64,000 nucleotides of DNA from Galeopsis tetrahit (lineage: Eukaryota > Streptophyta > Magnoliopsida > Lamiales > Lamiaceae), in the NCBI GenBank assembly GCA_963675135.1, contig OY776123.1:2420501-2484500 (forward strand), in the 5' to 3' direction. Made by a program: the position numbers and the translations under genes. Under the pieces are notes generated by a model that ran no database searches, had not been told where the DNA came from, and saw only the letters and a program-made list of their open reading frames with translations. Positions 12,213 through 23,713 of the stretch are shown in pieces. Position 1 is the stretch's first letter. Every line of letters starts with the position of its first letter.

Positions 12213-12899
12213 CATCTCAAAATGCTCTGTTCCTTTTTTTGATATCATCCTCGTAAAATTTTCACCGATATTAGATTTACATAGAATAAGTTTCTTAGCT
12301 TCTTTTGTGTTATAATTTGAAATGATAGTATAATGGTGATGTAAATCCTACACTGATGAGATGTGCTTTTTAATATCATAGTTAATCATGTACATATTGT
12401 AAAGTGTTTCTAAGTTATTAGTAATGAAAATTTTCAATTTACTTTATAAGAATTTTGGATGAAAATTGCTATTAATTGGACAACAGGGGTATGAAATTGT
12501 CGTCATTTGTTACATCTCTTGCTATTGGATTAGGTGGACTAATGAAAATCTTAGAAAATCTATATTTTCCATGTTATTGAAGGGGTATACTTGAGATATG
12601 CTCTTTAAAAGCATTTCTCATTTTCCAATTTGCAATATTAAGCTTACTCTCAGGTCATAAATTTGATATTGTGATATATGATGCTGATAATGTTGAATTA
12701 AACGAATACTTTATGAATCTCTTGATTTCTTAGTTTTTCTTTCGAATACAGATGCAAAATTAGGTAAATATGTTTATGTTGAGACAAAAGTTTTTGATCT
12801 CAAATGTCTACTTTACTTATAACTCTTACAGGGGCTAGCTTCGTTTTTTTTTTTCATACTGAAGCCAATTTCTCCATACTATTTAAGGAACAGTTGGGT
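12213..12899. other. AT-rich DNA between the nested CACTA element and the transposase remnant
   Basis: No ORF, RNA gene or repeat boundary is recognised here. It may be 5' or intronic sequence of the decayed CACTA element whose coding remnant follows, because the complete element at 8678-12212 interrupts this DNA. Confidence 0.4.
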
Positions 12900-14030
12900 A
12901 TTGTGACTCACACTTAGAATATAATGCGTTTGATGGGAGTGGCATTAAGAGGCTGTTGTCTAAAAAAAATTGAGTTGAAAAAGGTTAGTGACACTCTTTT
13001 AAGATAATCATCACTTCATCAGTAGTAGATAGTTTATTTGATAATTCTAGAGGCAAGCTTCATTTTAATATGAATCTAAATTCTATTAAAATAATCATCT
13101 ATAATATTGTCATAGATGAGATTTTGAGCATGATGAAGCTGATATTAAAAGATATGAAAATATAAAGTGGAATTAATCATAATGCGTTCAAGCTTGACAG
13201 ATATTCATAGGAAGAAATTCAAAGGGCCGTGGTTGACTGCTGGAGTGCTTGAGGCACTTAAAACCAAGTGGGAGACATACATGATTTCATAATAACAAGA
13301 ACATATAAGGTAATGCATGATTTCTATTTTTGAGCATTTAAGATGATTGGTACGTATAGTTATGTTAATTAAGTGATTTTTGTATATAAATTTTAATTTA
13401 CTTAGAATTATCAATTTTTTGTTTAATTTTTAGGGAAGGAAGCCCAATAGAAATGCTACTATTCTTGAGCTTTTTTAAAGCTCAAATACAATAAAGAAAC
13501 TGGTGAATGACAAAATTCTAGAGTTGAGAGAGTTTACGTCGGTAGTTTTAAAATAAGAGATGAGTTTTTTGGAACTATATATTATTATATATGTATATGG
13601 ACTTTCTTTTGTATTTTATATTTACAAAATCTAATATATTGTACTTGTTGAAAACTGCATTGGAATTAGGATAAAAATTTGCAAGCTATTAAATTGTCTG
13701 AAGGTGTAGCTGGAGATGAGTTTGACGATTCTACAATCTTTTATGAGGCTAATGAAAGGAATGGTAAGAGAGGCTGAACTTATGGTTTTGAATCAAAAAC
13801 AACTTTATTTAAATCTTCAAGTTCAAGATGATCTAATAAGAGGAGTAAGAGTAGTAGCACCAACCTGGCCAATTCAGAAGTTCAAGTCTTAAGATTTCGT
13901 TTAACTGCCGTTGAGAGTGAATTAGCCTCCGTTCACAGGCTTCTTCAGAAGATGATAAACAACACATCATTCAACACTACACATCGGTGTGCCTTCTTGT
14001 GATGCTGAGAACATAAATGGTGGTGATTTT
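12900..14030 (+). pseudogene. Decayed Ptta/En-Spm (TNPA-like) transposase remnant
   Basis: Several short blocks resemble the PF03004 family. RGPWLTAGVLEALKTKWETY is encoded at about 13226-13285, and GRKPNRNATILELF at about 13434-13480 just after a TTTTTAG acceptor. AIKLSEGVAGDEFDDSTIFY with a following YGFESK block is at about 13684-13805, and a heptad-like LRFRLTAVESELASVHRLL segment at about 13890-13950. Stop codons and frame changes separate them, so the gene is dead. No complete protein can be read. Confidence 0.55.
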
Positions 14031-14339
14031 TAGGAGTTAATTTCATGTTATTATATTAGTTTTAGTTTATTTTTGTTGGTGATGTGAATTGGAAGGATGA
14101 TCAACACTTAGTTTATGATTACGATGTTTACAACTTATTATTTTTGTTATGACATTAATTATTTTAGATTGTATTTGATTTTCAAGTTATTATATATATA
14201 TATTTTAAATTGAGTATATATTTGAATTAAAATGTTATATTGTGTGATTTTAATATTAATTTTTAATATCAATAAAAATAAAATAAATTTTAAAATAAAT
14301 TTCAACAAAAAAAATTGTTGAAATTTATATTGGACAAAT

Positions 14340-14957
14340 TTCCACAATTAAATATTCCATCGGTATATGTTCATTGGAATTTTTAATCCAACGACTAGAA
14401 TAATGTCGTTGGAATTGACATTGGAATTTGATCTGAATAAATTTCCAACAATTTAAGTTCCAATGGTTAATATTTGTTGGAAAATTTCCAACAGAAAATC
14501 ACCATTGGAATTGACGATAAAATTTGTGATGGAAAATTTTCAATAGCTAGATATTCCAGCGGTACATGTTCGTTGGAATAAAAATTCCCGCGGATTTTTT
14601 GTTGTTGGAATTACTGTAGGAATTCAAATTTATAATTTCCAACAATTAAAATTCCAATGGTCGAAATTCGTTGGATTAAATCCAACGGAAAATTGCCGTT
14701 GGATTATTCGATGGAATTTATGTTGGAAAAAAAATTCAATAAGTGAAAATTCCAACATTCAACATCCGTTGGAATGTACCGTTGGAATTTTTTTCCGCTG
14801 GAATTTTTATTGGAATTTTGCAATTCCAACGCCCACTTTTCCAACGGTCGTATTTTCGTTGGAATATCCGTTGGAATCACTGATAGTGATTCCAACGGAA
14901 AAAATGCAAAAATCCGTTGGAATTTTATTGTTGGAATTTCACTGTTTTCTTGTAGTG
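14340..14957. mobile_element. 3' terminal region of a second CACTA family (element B)
   Basis: Dense direct and inverted copies of a TTCCAACGG/CCGTTGGAATT motif run to the terminus TTTTCTTGTAGTG ending at 14957. The next three bases are TGA. The repeat motif differs from that of element A, so this is a distinct family. The remnant coding region at 12900-14030 probably belongs to it. No matching CACTACAAGAAAAC left end is visible upstream, so the 5' part is lost or lies outside the window. Confidence 0.75.
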
Positions 14958-17257
14958 TGATTCTCATTCTCAGTTGTCATTTAATGCTCGACTTATGGCT
15001 ATCAAGACGGAGAACAAGCTATCTAACAGAGCATATGAGCAAATGACACAATTATGCAGTGAGATTTGTCCTGTCGATAATAAAGTACCTACGACGTTTC
15101 ATCAGAGCAAACAACTGATGAAGAATATGGGTTTGCCGGTTGAGAAGATTGATTGTTGTGTGAATGGTTGCATGTTATACTGGGGTGATGACGATAGCGA
15201 TCTTCTTATGTGTAGAATGTGTGGCCATCCCCGGTACAAAGAGCCACGACGGAAGGGACCAGGTGGTCAATCGAGCAAGACAAAAAAGAAAGTGCCACAT
15301 AAGAGGATGTATTATCTTCCTATCATTCCTCGTTTAATGAGATTGTTTCAATCTAGTGCTACAACTCAACACATGACGTGGCATGCAAGAAATTCTGAAG
15401 ATACTGAGGCTGGGGATATGAGATATCCGTCCGACTCTGAAGCCTGGGATTGTGTAGGTGGATTAAAGAGTTAAGATTTCCAGACGGCTACGTGTCAAAC
15501 ATGAGTCGATGCGTAGACACAACAAAAGGCAAAGTTGCAGGGATGAAGAGTCATGATTGTCATGTTTTTATGCAGCGCTTGATACCTATTGCGTTTCGAG
15601 AATTTCTTCCTCTGAATGTGTGGAGGGCTGTCACTGAATTAAGTCTCTTTTTTAGAGATTTAACGTCTACAACAATCAAGGTTGATGATATGAATCGTTT
15701 GGAACGAGACATTCCAGTTATTTTGTGTAAGTTGGAACGTTTTTTCCCACCTAGCTTCTTTGACTCGATGGAACACTTACCTGTTCACTTAGCGTATGAA
15801 GCTAGGATTTGTGGTCCAGTGCAGTACAGGTGGATGTACCCATTTGAGAGGTGAACAATTCTATTTCTCTCATTTAATTAGTTTTTAGTATAAGGAGCCT
15901 TATTTTAATTTGTTAACTATTATAATTTTAGGTATCTCCACAACTTGAAGCGGAATGCTAAACAGAAGGCAAACGTCGAAGCATCGATTGTTAATGCGTA
16001 TTTGAATGAAGAGGTTGGCATGTTTTGTTCATATTATTTTGAAGACCATGTCAACACGAGGATCAGGAATGAACCATGTAACTTCGATGGTAGAGGTACG
16101 CAACAAGAAGTCGATGGCATGCTCTCTGTATTCAAGTCTAAGGGGCGACCTATAGGAAAAGCCACTGAACGATATTGGTCAACACACACAGAGGCTGAAA
16201 TAACACAAACGTACGTGTTATTGAATTGTGATGAAGTTCAGCCTTACATTGAGTAAGTATATATTTCATATATTTATCATCTAATTAAATAGCACTAAAC
16301 GTGCGTCATTTATCATCTAATTGTGTTGTGAATTATTAGGATGTATACACAAGAACTACGACATGCAGATCAAAACATCTCAGATAGAGACATAGATACT
16401 AGTCTTCAACGTCAATTTGCCCGATGGTTCCAACGTTATGTGAGTATCATTAATTGAATTTTACGTGAACAAATAATTGTTTTGATTAATGTTAATTTTA
16501 ACTGTACGAATAGGGACAATCGCACGATTTTCAGAGTCGGTTCTTATAGGATCTCAGCCAAGGACCACTACGGCGTGTGAGGACTTACAACGGCTATATT
16601 GTGAAAGGCTACAGGTTTCATACATCAGAGTATGCATCAACAAGAACGACTAACAACAGTGGTGTTTGTCTTAGGGGTGCGAATTACAATGCAGATGCAA
16701 GTGATTACTTTGGGGTGTTGCACGAAGTCATTGAAATTGAATATTCGGGATATCCAGTGAAAACCGTAATGTTGTTCAAGTGCCATTGGTTTGACACATC
16801 CCCTTTAGGAACCAAAATTCATCCGTAGTACAAGCTTGTGGATGTTAATTCGAAAAGGAAGTATAGCGGGGATGATCCGTTTGTATTTGCCTCTCAGGTA
16901 TCTCAAGTCTACTACTGCACGTATCCAGGAGCTGGAAAACGTAATAGATCAGAATGGCACGCTGTTTGCAAAGTGAAGGCAAGGTCAATGGTGGAGGTCC
17001 CCCAAAAGGAAAACAACGATGACGATGAACCTCCGTTTCAAATGGAACAAATAGAGAATCAAACTGAAGTGTTTGCGGGAGATTTTAATCTTTCGGTAGA
17101 CTTGACGGCTGCAAATCCACAATTGATTGTTATTGAAAACGATAGTGGACATGAGGAGGAGGATGAACATGACGAGGGGGAGGATGAAGAAGATGAGGAG
17201 GAAGAGGAAGATGTGGCAAATAATGAAAATGAAGACGAAGATGAAGATGAATATTAA
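14958..17257 (+). pseudogene. TNP2-type transposase, truncated, internally deleted, two further stops
   Basis: It is nearly identical to the minus-strand copy at 1-2879 over shared parts. About 1 kb is missing at 15449/15450, corresponding to roughly 883-1880 of the other copy. This removes the core of the TNP2 domain and shifts the frame. After the deletion come the DUF4218-type region (15450-15854), an exon at 15933-16253, a short exon at about 16342-16440, and the DUF4216 region (NGYIVKGYRFHT and CHWFDT, 16560-16828). The tail is very acidic (Glu/Asp runs) and ends at 17257. In-frame TAG codons occur at 16547-16549 and 16826-16828; the second lies where the family usually has a glutamine. 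It shows what the off-window end of the first copy should encode. Confidence 0.88.
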
Positions 17258-17389
17258 ATTAATGTAACCTGGCTATTTTATTTTGTACAATTTATAAGAT
17301 TTCATTATTTATCATTTGGTTATTTTATTAATTAACTTATAATTTAATTATTTATCATTTGGTTATAAAAATCCAATGGCGACAGAACA

Positions 17390-17510
17390 TTTCCGTCGCC
17401 ATTTCCGTCGCTAACGGCAACGAGCCAAAGCCGACCGAAATATCCGTCGCCATTTCAGTCGCTAACGGCAACGAGCCAAAGCCGACCGAAATATCCGTCG
17501 CCATTTCCGA
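17390..17510 (+). repeat. 51-bp tandem repeat after the transposase
   Basis: A 51-bp unit containing CGCTAACGGCAACGAGCCAA is present a little over twice (copies starting about 17394 and 17445). It carries CCGTCGCCATTT, a variant of the subterminal CCGTCGG motif, and probably marks the inner edge of the 3' non-coding region. Confidence 0.7.
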
Positions 17511-17529
17511 TTATAAATGTAACTTTCTC

Positions 17530-18900
17530 TCATTTCACGCGTATTTTCCCTCAATCTCTCTATGTCTCTCCCTCTCCCTCTCCCCCACTCCACCTCCTTT
17601 CCGAATATAAAGCCTCCTTGCCGTGGTCGCGGCCGCCGCCCATCCTCCCTACCTGCAGTCGTCGCCCATCCTCCCTACCTGCAGTCGTCGCCCATCCTCC
17701 CTACATGCAGTCGTCGCCCATCCTCCCTACAAGAAAGCCGTCGCCCACCGCCTCCTCTGCCGTCGCCGTCTTCGTTTGAAAGGTACGTTTTTTTTTTGTT
17801 TGTTAAATTTGGTCTGAATTGATGTGTATGAGTCTAAAGTGAGAGAGGTCAAGTGTATTTGGTTTCTGAAAATTCATTTACCTTACCAAAAGAATCATGT
17901 GGTTTGAATAACTACCAAAGAATCATGTGGTTTGAGCAAAAAAAATGTTTAATACTATTATATAATTTGAGGAAAATGGAGATATGTGTTAATTTTGAGT
18001 ATTTAATAAGATGCAGTGAGAATCACATAGATAAGGTATGAAAATACGAATTGAAAATTAATTATAATTCTAAAAGTTTTTCACGTGCCTTCGGCCCTAC
18101 AACTTGTTTGCCTCTAATTTTATGGTATATATGCTTTTCTAATATTTGTATCACATATGATACACGTACAGTCTATGTATATGTTTTAATTTATTGAATA
18201 TGATTTAGTATAGGTTAGCACAAATTAATATAGAGAAATACTTGTAAAATGTGCAACTCAGTGATTTTTTTGGCATTCTGCACGTATTCATGGAGATATG
18301 TTTAAATATCCATTTTCCTTGAATTATTGATTTATTTATTGTACTCTAAATCTCTTATCTTTGAACTACCAGCATGACCGAAACTATGCGAGCCTAATGA
18401 AGTTACTTGATCTCTGTTGAGGTATGTTCAATTTTTATGATAATTTAATTTATGTTTAAATATATAAAATGACAATTGAATCTTGATTCTTTGGAATTGA
18501 TTTTGAAATGGCAGGGATGCAGTCGAGTCAGCGAAGGACAATTTAATATACTCCACGGTACGTATTAATATACTCACATTCTTGTTAAATTATTTCTCAT
18601 ATAAGTTTTTGTTAATGTTTACTACGTTGTTTTAATATTTCACAGAGCTTTTTCAAGCATTCTAGTGAGGGGTATAGTTGTCATAATTAGCAGCAAAATT
18701 CTATTTGCTTCTTACTTGATCGATCCTCTACCAATTCCGGAACACCATTCGATGCCTTAGCACTCTGGTCTACATCATCAAGTTTTTGTTGTTTGCTCAA
18801 GCAAAGGACGACGATTTTGTTTATTCTGTTGGATGTAATGTAGATTTGTGTATTGAATTATTTAAGCAATTTTGATCGTGTATTGAATTATTTAAGCAAT
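17530..18900 (+). other. Spliced-looking non-coding segment inside the CACTA tail
   Basis: A C/T-rich leader-like block (17530-17780) includes four copies of a 26-bp unit CATCCTCCCTACCTGCAGTC (starts 17641, 17667, 17693, 17719). It ends at a donor-like AAAGGTACGT (17780). Further exon-like pieces with acceptor and donor signals follow near 18372-18420, 18514-18558 and 18645 onward. The last runs into a 3'-UTR-like region with a duplicated TATTGAATTATTTAAGCAAT (about 18850-18905). No long ORF joins them, and the 26-bp period shifts frame at every unit. It may be a captured host leader or the remains of a host transcript. Confidence 0.45.
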
Positions 18901-18949
18901 TTTGATCGGGTCGGATCCCGATCGCAAATTTTATTTTTTTTTAAATTTT

Positions 18950-19425
18950 TGGTACTTACCGACGGACTATTCCGTCGGTTTACCGTCGGTAATACCGACG
19001 GGCGAGCCGACGGAATATCATTTTTTTAAAAAAAATTTAATACTTACCGACGGAATTTTCCGTTGGTAAATTAAAATAATAAAATTTAAGTCCAAAATAT
19101 ACCGACGGATCTACCGACGAAAAATTGATTTGGGATCCGTCGGTACAGGCGACCCGGTTTGAAAACTTGGTTTGAAAACGGGTTGGCTTGACTGCCGACG
19201 GAATTGAATCCGTCGGTATAGGCGACCCGGTTTGAAAACGGGTTGGTTTGAATCCGTCGGGAATCCGTCGGCATATACCGACGGATGCATATTTTCCGTC
19301 GGTAACCACTACCGACCAATTCATTGACGACGGATAAAATCCGTCGGTAATTCCGTCGGTAAGAGCCAATACCGACTGAATATCCGTCGGCATAACCGTC
19401 GGTAAAACACCTCTTTTTTGTAGTG
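18950..19425. repeat. 3' subterminal array and terminus of the second TNP2 element
   Basis: Many copies of CCGACGG/CCGTCGG in both orientations run up to TTTTTTGTAGTG at 19425. The motif is shared with element A, which confirms that both copies belong to one family. Confidence 0.85.
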
Positions 19426-19429
19426 TTTT

Positions 19430-21620
19430 ATAAATGATAAATCTTTTTTTTTTTTTTTTTTTTGACGGGATAAATGATAAATCTAGAATAGTAAGGATGA
19501 GTATTTTAAGACAAGTATTCCCCCATTTTCACTCAAATCACTCTAGTAAGTACACTCACCTTCCTATAATACATAAGTACACTCACTCATACTTAAAACA
19601 ATTAAAAAAAATTAAATATTTTTATAAAACATCTCAATATTACATTAAATATTATTACTTTATTCACTAAATTTATTTCTAAAAGGAATGAGTCCTTCAA
19701 GTAACGAAGGGAGTACATTAATTCATCGAACACATGGAGAATAAGAAAAAATGAAGGGTTTGTCCCAATGAAAATATAATTCTACTTTTATTACTTACCA
19801 CATACATGAAGGGTTTGTCCCAATGAAAAAATGAAGGGTTTGTCCCAATGAAAATGAAGGGTTTGTCCCAATGACAAAATGACTTGTCCTGATGCCGTGA
19901 AAGTAAAATCTTCCGTCGTCACTTTTAACTTCAAGCACCCACCGTCCCAAATAAGTCACCACTTCTACTAAATAGTTGCCGATTCCCTACCAGCAGAGGT
20001 ACCTACCTCTTTGCTGGGAGGAGAGGATGTCATGGAAAAATGAATTATATCCTAATCAATCAATTATACAAGAAATTCAAGTCCTGTCCTCTATCTCTGT
20101 GATGACGCGTTTATCTGTTTTTTGTTATCGTCATGTCGTTGAGTCATCTATTTTAATGTATTTCTTCTTCTTTTCTTTTTATTGTTTATGTCGTGTTATG
20201 TGAATAATAATAATAATAATAATGGGTTCCATCACCACGCAAATTCTATTAAACTTCGATCTTATTTGTGTTCATTTTTCCTATTTCATTGTTTTTTTTT
20301 TCAGCTTTATAATTAGCTAGTACTGTATATTATTGTTTTTTGTTATTAATTTAGTATGTCATCAAACAATATATCAAATGAGCCATAAGAGAATAATGAT
20401 AATTAAAACAAATGTATTAACACCTCCAGGATACAACTAAATGAACTAATTAAGCAACTCACTAATTCCAAGCCATGCAACTCTCTCATATATATATATA
20501 TATATTTCCCAAAAGTAAAATATTTATAATGTAGATAATTGTGATGTGTATGTATGTATGTATTTTACACGCATTATAATGGAGATGTGTAAAGCCATAT
20601 GTACTAAAGAAAGGTGGCTCGTCGGTGAAACGCGGCAGCGCGTGGAACCCCAAACACGACTCCACCGCCGGCGTTCATATATTTGTGGATGGAATATTTG
20701 TGCGTGGAATATTTGTGGATTTAATTCAGTTTAGGTACCACCTAATAAATGGGGAGGGACCATAGGGACCATCTAATAAATGGGAAGGGACCATAGGGAC
20801 ATCTAATAAATTTGAACCCATTTGCTTCCGTACGTCTTTGATAGCTCTGGATGTGAGAAAAAAATTTGAACCCATTTGCAATAAATATTGTCATTTCATT
20901 TCTCATGCTTTATGTATTTTGCCATGGATTTTTAAGTTAAGTTTTAATGTATGTATTATTTTCACACTTTACTTTTCGAGACGTTTCACAATAACTTTCG
21001 TACACTTAAAATGAAAAATTATTCATAAACTCCATCCTCACAATATCCTCAATTTTACACAGATGTCATTATTTTTTATTTTCTCCACACTTATACAAAA
21101 GTCAACTCATTTTTTTACTTTATACATAAATGTTTACAAAATTATCCCTAAAAATCTCCACTAAATTCACTTTTCTAATTTTGTGTGTCACTTCACATGT
21201 GAAAGAACTTAATGAGACGAAGGGAGTATTATTATTATTGGAGATAAAACTGGGGTAGTGAAAACTTTTCAATTTTATAAATAATAAATATGTTATTTTA
21301 GTGTGAATAAAGTAACCCATTTTATGTAATATTAAAATGTTTTTAGTGGATAAATAAAATTAAGATGATTTTATGTAACATTTTATGGGGAGGTGAGTGT
21401 ACTAGAGTGATTGGAGTGAAAATGAAGAAATGGTAGTTTGGATATATCATACCTGCTTAAAATACTCATCCATTTTATTTTAGATTCATCATTTGTAAGA
21501 AATGAATATTTGATCGAGCAACATGCATCTATATAAACGGCAAGGGACCACCTAATAAACGGAAAGGGACCATAGGGACCATCTAATAAATGGGAGGGAT
21601 CATCTAATAAATGTCTTTGT
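19430..21620 (+). repeat. Repeat mosaic, plus orientation, inverted relative to 56520-58110
   Basis: Positions 19480-19990 match the reverse complement of about 35960-36610. Positions 19840-21320 match the reverse complement of about 56560-58090 over most of their length. Positions 20740-21500 also match 61250-62090 directly. Local features are four GGGTTTGTCCCAATG units (19755-19875), a worn Stowaway-like terminus (CGAAGGGAGTA at about 21218), and GGGACCATAGGGACCA units (20755-20810, 21545-21610). Several short ORFs here are not conserved as proteins. Confidence 0.75.
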
Positions 21621-22246
21621 TACAATTGGGGTTGCATTACACCAATAAAAAAGATGTAGATAAAATAATTGGAAAGCAACCAATCATGTGACCTAGTATT
21701 ACAAAAAAGGGACCACTTGCACTAAGATAGGGTAAGAAATTTAGATAAAACACTAATTGCACTAAGAAATTAGATAGCATGTGTATTCATAAACTCGGTC
21801 GTATTTCTCATTTTGTATAAAATTTAAAAAATATATTTTTTAACAAATTTACCCCTTATTAATATTTCTCTTTTCCTTCTCTTTTTCCTTTTCTGTTCCC
21901 CACATTTCTTTTTCACTCTTATTTTGAACTTTCCAAAAAAAAAAGGTTATTAATATATTTCAATAAAAATATAGACATTGTAGAGATTAATATATTTCAA
22001 TAAAAATATAGACATTGTATAAAATTAAAAAAATATATTTTTTTGACAAATTTACCCCTTATTAATATTTCTCTTTTTCTTTTTCTGTTCCCCACATTTA
22101 TTTTCCACTTTTACTTTGACCTTTTCGAAAAAAGGTTATTAATATATTTCAATAAAAATATAGATATTGAGGAGATTAATAAGGATATTTTAGACTGTTT
22201 ATAAGTTTGAACTTTTAAATGAAACAATTTTTTTTTTCTAGAGAAG
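21621..22246. repeat. AT-rich stretch with a tandem duplication of about 203 bp
   Basis: The block with ACCCCTTATTAATATTTCTC occurs at about 21851 and again at about 22054. Both copies are followed by GTTCCCCACATTT and a repeated AATATATTTCAATAAAAATA phrase. No gene is seen. It ends at the start of the copia LTR. Confidence 0.6.
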
Positions 22247-23600
22247 TGTTGGGATATGGTTTATATTAATAAAAGAAAATTTGATTTTGATTTGATACCA
22301 AAACCCTAAGTAAAACCCCAAGTATGATGATTTGCTAAGTCTAGATTTTCAGGTTAGAAAAACTCATATATGTTAGGGAGCTTTAATTTTTATTAGATAG
22401 ATTATTCTTTGAATCTATGACAAATGACATGAAAGCACAAAGCACATGAAGACAAGTATTATTGAAGACAAGAAGCTGAAGTGTTATGAAGAAAGTGACA
22501 AGGATTCATGAAGACAAGTATGATGAATATGGATATTCATATACTTTGACCTTGGCATACTTATGGTCAAAGACAAGGAATGACTAGACACTTTACCCAG
22601 TACGAGGCCGTTAGCGGGAAGGACAGAATTATTCCAAATTAGCCAAAGAATGAGAGCCACCTGTCACTGCGCATAACAAATTCTGATAATGGAATGCAAA
22701 TTGCAGAATGGACGTGAATACATATACTATTTGCATGCAGGCCCCTGAACAATTTGAAAGTTCAAATTTATGGATAAGTTTGCTATCTCCACCAACGGAT
22801 AGTTTGCTTCATCTATAAATAGGCCACATCTTGAATCATTTCAAGAAGACGGGACACACAACAAGACACGAGTCATACGCATTCTATAGCAATATTTTAG
22901 CATTCAAAAGTATTCAAAACACCCGAGAGATTAAAGCTTTTAAGCATATTCATTTGTGAGTGTTACCTTTAGTCCCCACTGGGCAAGCTTATTGTTTGAT
23001 TATCCAAAGCTTAGAAAGTGATATCCTAGCCTTTACATTCGTTCTTAAATTGTAAAGGATATCACACTTAGTTGGTACTAGAACAAAACCCTACTTTCAC
23101 CTTGAGAGATAGATTGAGAGTATTGTGGAGTTCGTAGTAGAGATTGAGAGTATTACAACGAGAGAAGGTTGTAAGAAATCAAGAGAAGAGAAGGAGAAGA
23201 AGTAGAGTGCACCTTGGCACTGTAAAAACAAGTTAATTCCGAAGTGATTAAGGAATTATCCTATTAAATTAGGAGAGTGGACGTAGGAGCAGTTTAGTCT
23301 CCGAACCACTATACGTCTTGTGTTCTTACTTACTGCATTTATCTTATTGCTTTACCTTTTGTGTTCTTATAACTGCTATTTGCTATTTGCTAACTTAGTA
23401 ATTAAGTGCATATTAATTAAGAAGTATAAAAGGGCCTATCATTTATTCCGCATACAAGTTGCATACTGTTAAGAATTCTTAGAATCTACTGTTAGTATTT
23501 TCATAGGACTTGACACACTGTGTAACTTACTTGACTCTGATTATTTGTGTTGATTACTTACAAAAGTTTTTGAAAAACACACACACGTGCACTTACAACA
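22247..23600 (+). repeat. 5' LTR of the SIRE-like copia element
   Basis: It starts TGTTGGGATATGG and ends CTTACAACA directly before the primer binding site, about 1354 bp. A TATA box (CTATAAATAGG, about 22815) precedes a plausible transcript start. The left edge is inferred from the TG start. Without a 3' LTR it cannot be confirmed by a direct repeat. Confidence 0.65.
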
Positions 23601-23614
23601 AGTGGTATCAGAGC
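23601..23614 (+). promoter_or_regulatory. Primer binding site complementary to initiator tRNA-Met
   Basis: TGGTATCAGAGC is the standard plant copia primer site, complementary to the 3' end of tRNA-iMet. It begins two bases after the LTR end. Confidence 0.9.
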
Positions 23615-23713
23615 AGGGGTTTAAAGACCACTGCCTTGAGAATCAACTTTGGTATACCTAAACTGATCTACATGTGCACTTTTTGTGATATTCATTATTT
23701 CTGATTATTCACT

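Larger units (their letters stand above)
14958..19425 (+). mobile_element. 5'-truncated second copy of the TNP2 CACTA element
   Basis: From 14958 the sequence matches element A read in reverse (14961-16331 against 2370-1, minus an internal deletion) and then continues through the 3' half that element A lacks in this window. It ends in CCGTCGG repeats and the terminus CTCTTTTTTGTAGTG at 19425. The start abuts the right end of element B inside the TNP2 coding region, so the 5' half is absent. The flank after 19425 matches an otherwise uninterrupted repeat (reverse complement of about 36590-36610), which supports the terminus. Confidence 0.85.

Noticed and set aside
17562..17822. Proline/serine-rich small proteins
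   Set aside because: A 26-bp repeat rotates through all three frames, so open frames arise by composition alone.
19976..20203. A protein encoded in the repeat mosaic
   Set aside because: The frame is not kept in the other copies of the repeat (36, 50, 58 and 61 kb).
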